This document shows positions 51,947 to 51,966 of a stretch of 51,966 nucleotides of DNA, piece by piece. The position numbers and the translations under genes are program-made. Position 1 is the stretch's first letter, and each line of letters begins with the position of its first letter. The stretch lies in contig JACTMO010000038.1 in assembly GCA_014584605.1 (NCBI GenBank), positions 1-51,966 on the forward strand, written 5' to 3'. The DNA is from Bacteroidota bacterium (GTDB taxonomy: Bacteria > Bacteroidota > Bacteroidia > Flavobacteriales_F > PHOS-HE28). Under the pieces are notes generated by a model, which saw only the letters and a list, made by a program, of their open reading frames with translations, was not told where the DNA came from and made no database searches.

Positions 51947-51966
51947 ATGAAGCACCAACCGCATAA
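51947..51966 (+). CDS. Possible start of a truncated gene
   Basis: An ATG at 51947 follows GGAGG (51941-51945) closely and a promoter-like pair. Only six codons (MKHQPH) are inside the window, so nothing can be said about the product. The closeness of the ATG to the -7 box makes the exact start uncertain. Confidence 0.25.

Overview
The window reads as a chromosomal segment of a GC-rich member of the Bacteroidota, most likely Flavobacteriales-like. The evidence is: type IX secretion (T9SS) C-terminal sorting domains on many exported proteins, a gliding-motility-associated (CHU_C-type) C-terminus, a DUF2480 protein, an RprX/RprY-like two-component pair, and Bacteroidota-style promoters (TTG-N20-TAnnTTTG) with little Shine-Dalgarno signal. 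The two ends (about 1-1950 and 51000-51966) look less GC-rich than the middle and carry unrecognised or poorly conserved genes. No phage, insertion sequence, CRISPR array or rRNA was seen. No gap without a gene exceeds about 220 bp.

Layout. 0.1-1.8 kb: a LamG/T9SS protein and a small unknown gene. 1.9-7.9 kb: the iron-sulfur assembly run sufC-sufD-sufS-sufE-sufT-like, then a T9SS protein and a DUF2480 gene; sufB is not next to sufC. 7.9-16 kb: a secreted HExxH metalloprotease, a PurF-like amidophosphoribosyltransferase, and a 1289-residue SBBP/PKD/gliding-associated adhesin-like protein. 16-17.6 kb: 3-hydroxyanthranilate dioxygenase and ACMS decarboxylase in a coupled pair. 17.6-23.4 kb: four secreted proteins, three of which share NDxC modules. 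23.5-26.7 kb: a divergent SDR, a response regulator and histidine kinase, and a small secreted protein behind a tandem-repeat operator. 26.8-28.3 kb: 2-aminomuconate semialdehyde dehydrogenase. 28.5-33.3 kb: a two-domain SiaB-like protein divergent from an HD-domain/polyphosphate kinase fusion, then a 168-bp palindromic element and a tandem universal stress protein. 33.4-38 kb: tRNA-Ala(GGC), fructosamine kinase, a pentaheme cytochrome with a T9SS tail, an aldo/keto reductase and a 2-aminomuconate deaminase-like RidA protein. 38.1-44.2 kb: a marR-hlyD-RND-tolC efflux operon. 44.2-51.9 kb: uvrC, lpxD, a lamin-tail-domain exported protein, asd and a lipoprotein.

How they work together. Four enzymes acting in sequence on 3-hydroxyanthranilate (dioxygenase, decarboxylase, semialdehyde dehydrogenase, deaminase) are present but split over three places in 22 kb, which suggests tryptophan/kynurenine catabolism. 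The suf genes form one Fe-S assembly unit. The efflux genes form a self-contained regulated operon. The most unusual items are the HD-PPK1 fusion opposite a duplicated SiaB-like protein, the 168-bp near-perfect long palindrome, and a four-repeat response-regulator-type box between the histidine kinase and a tiny secreted protein.
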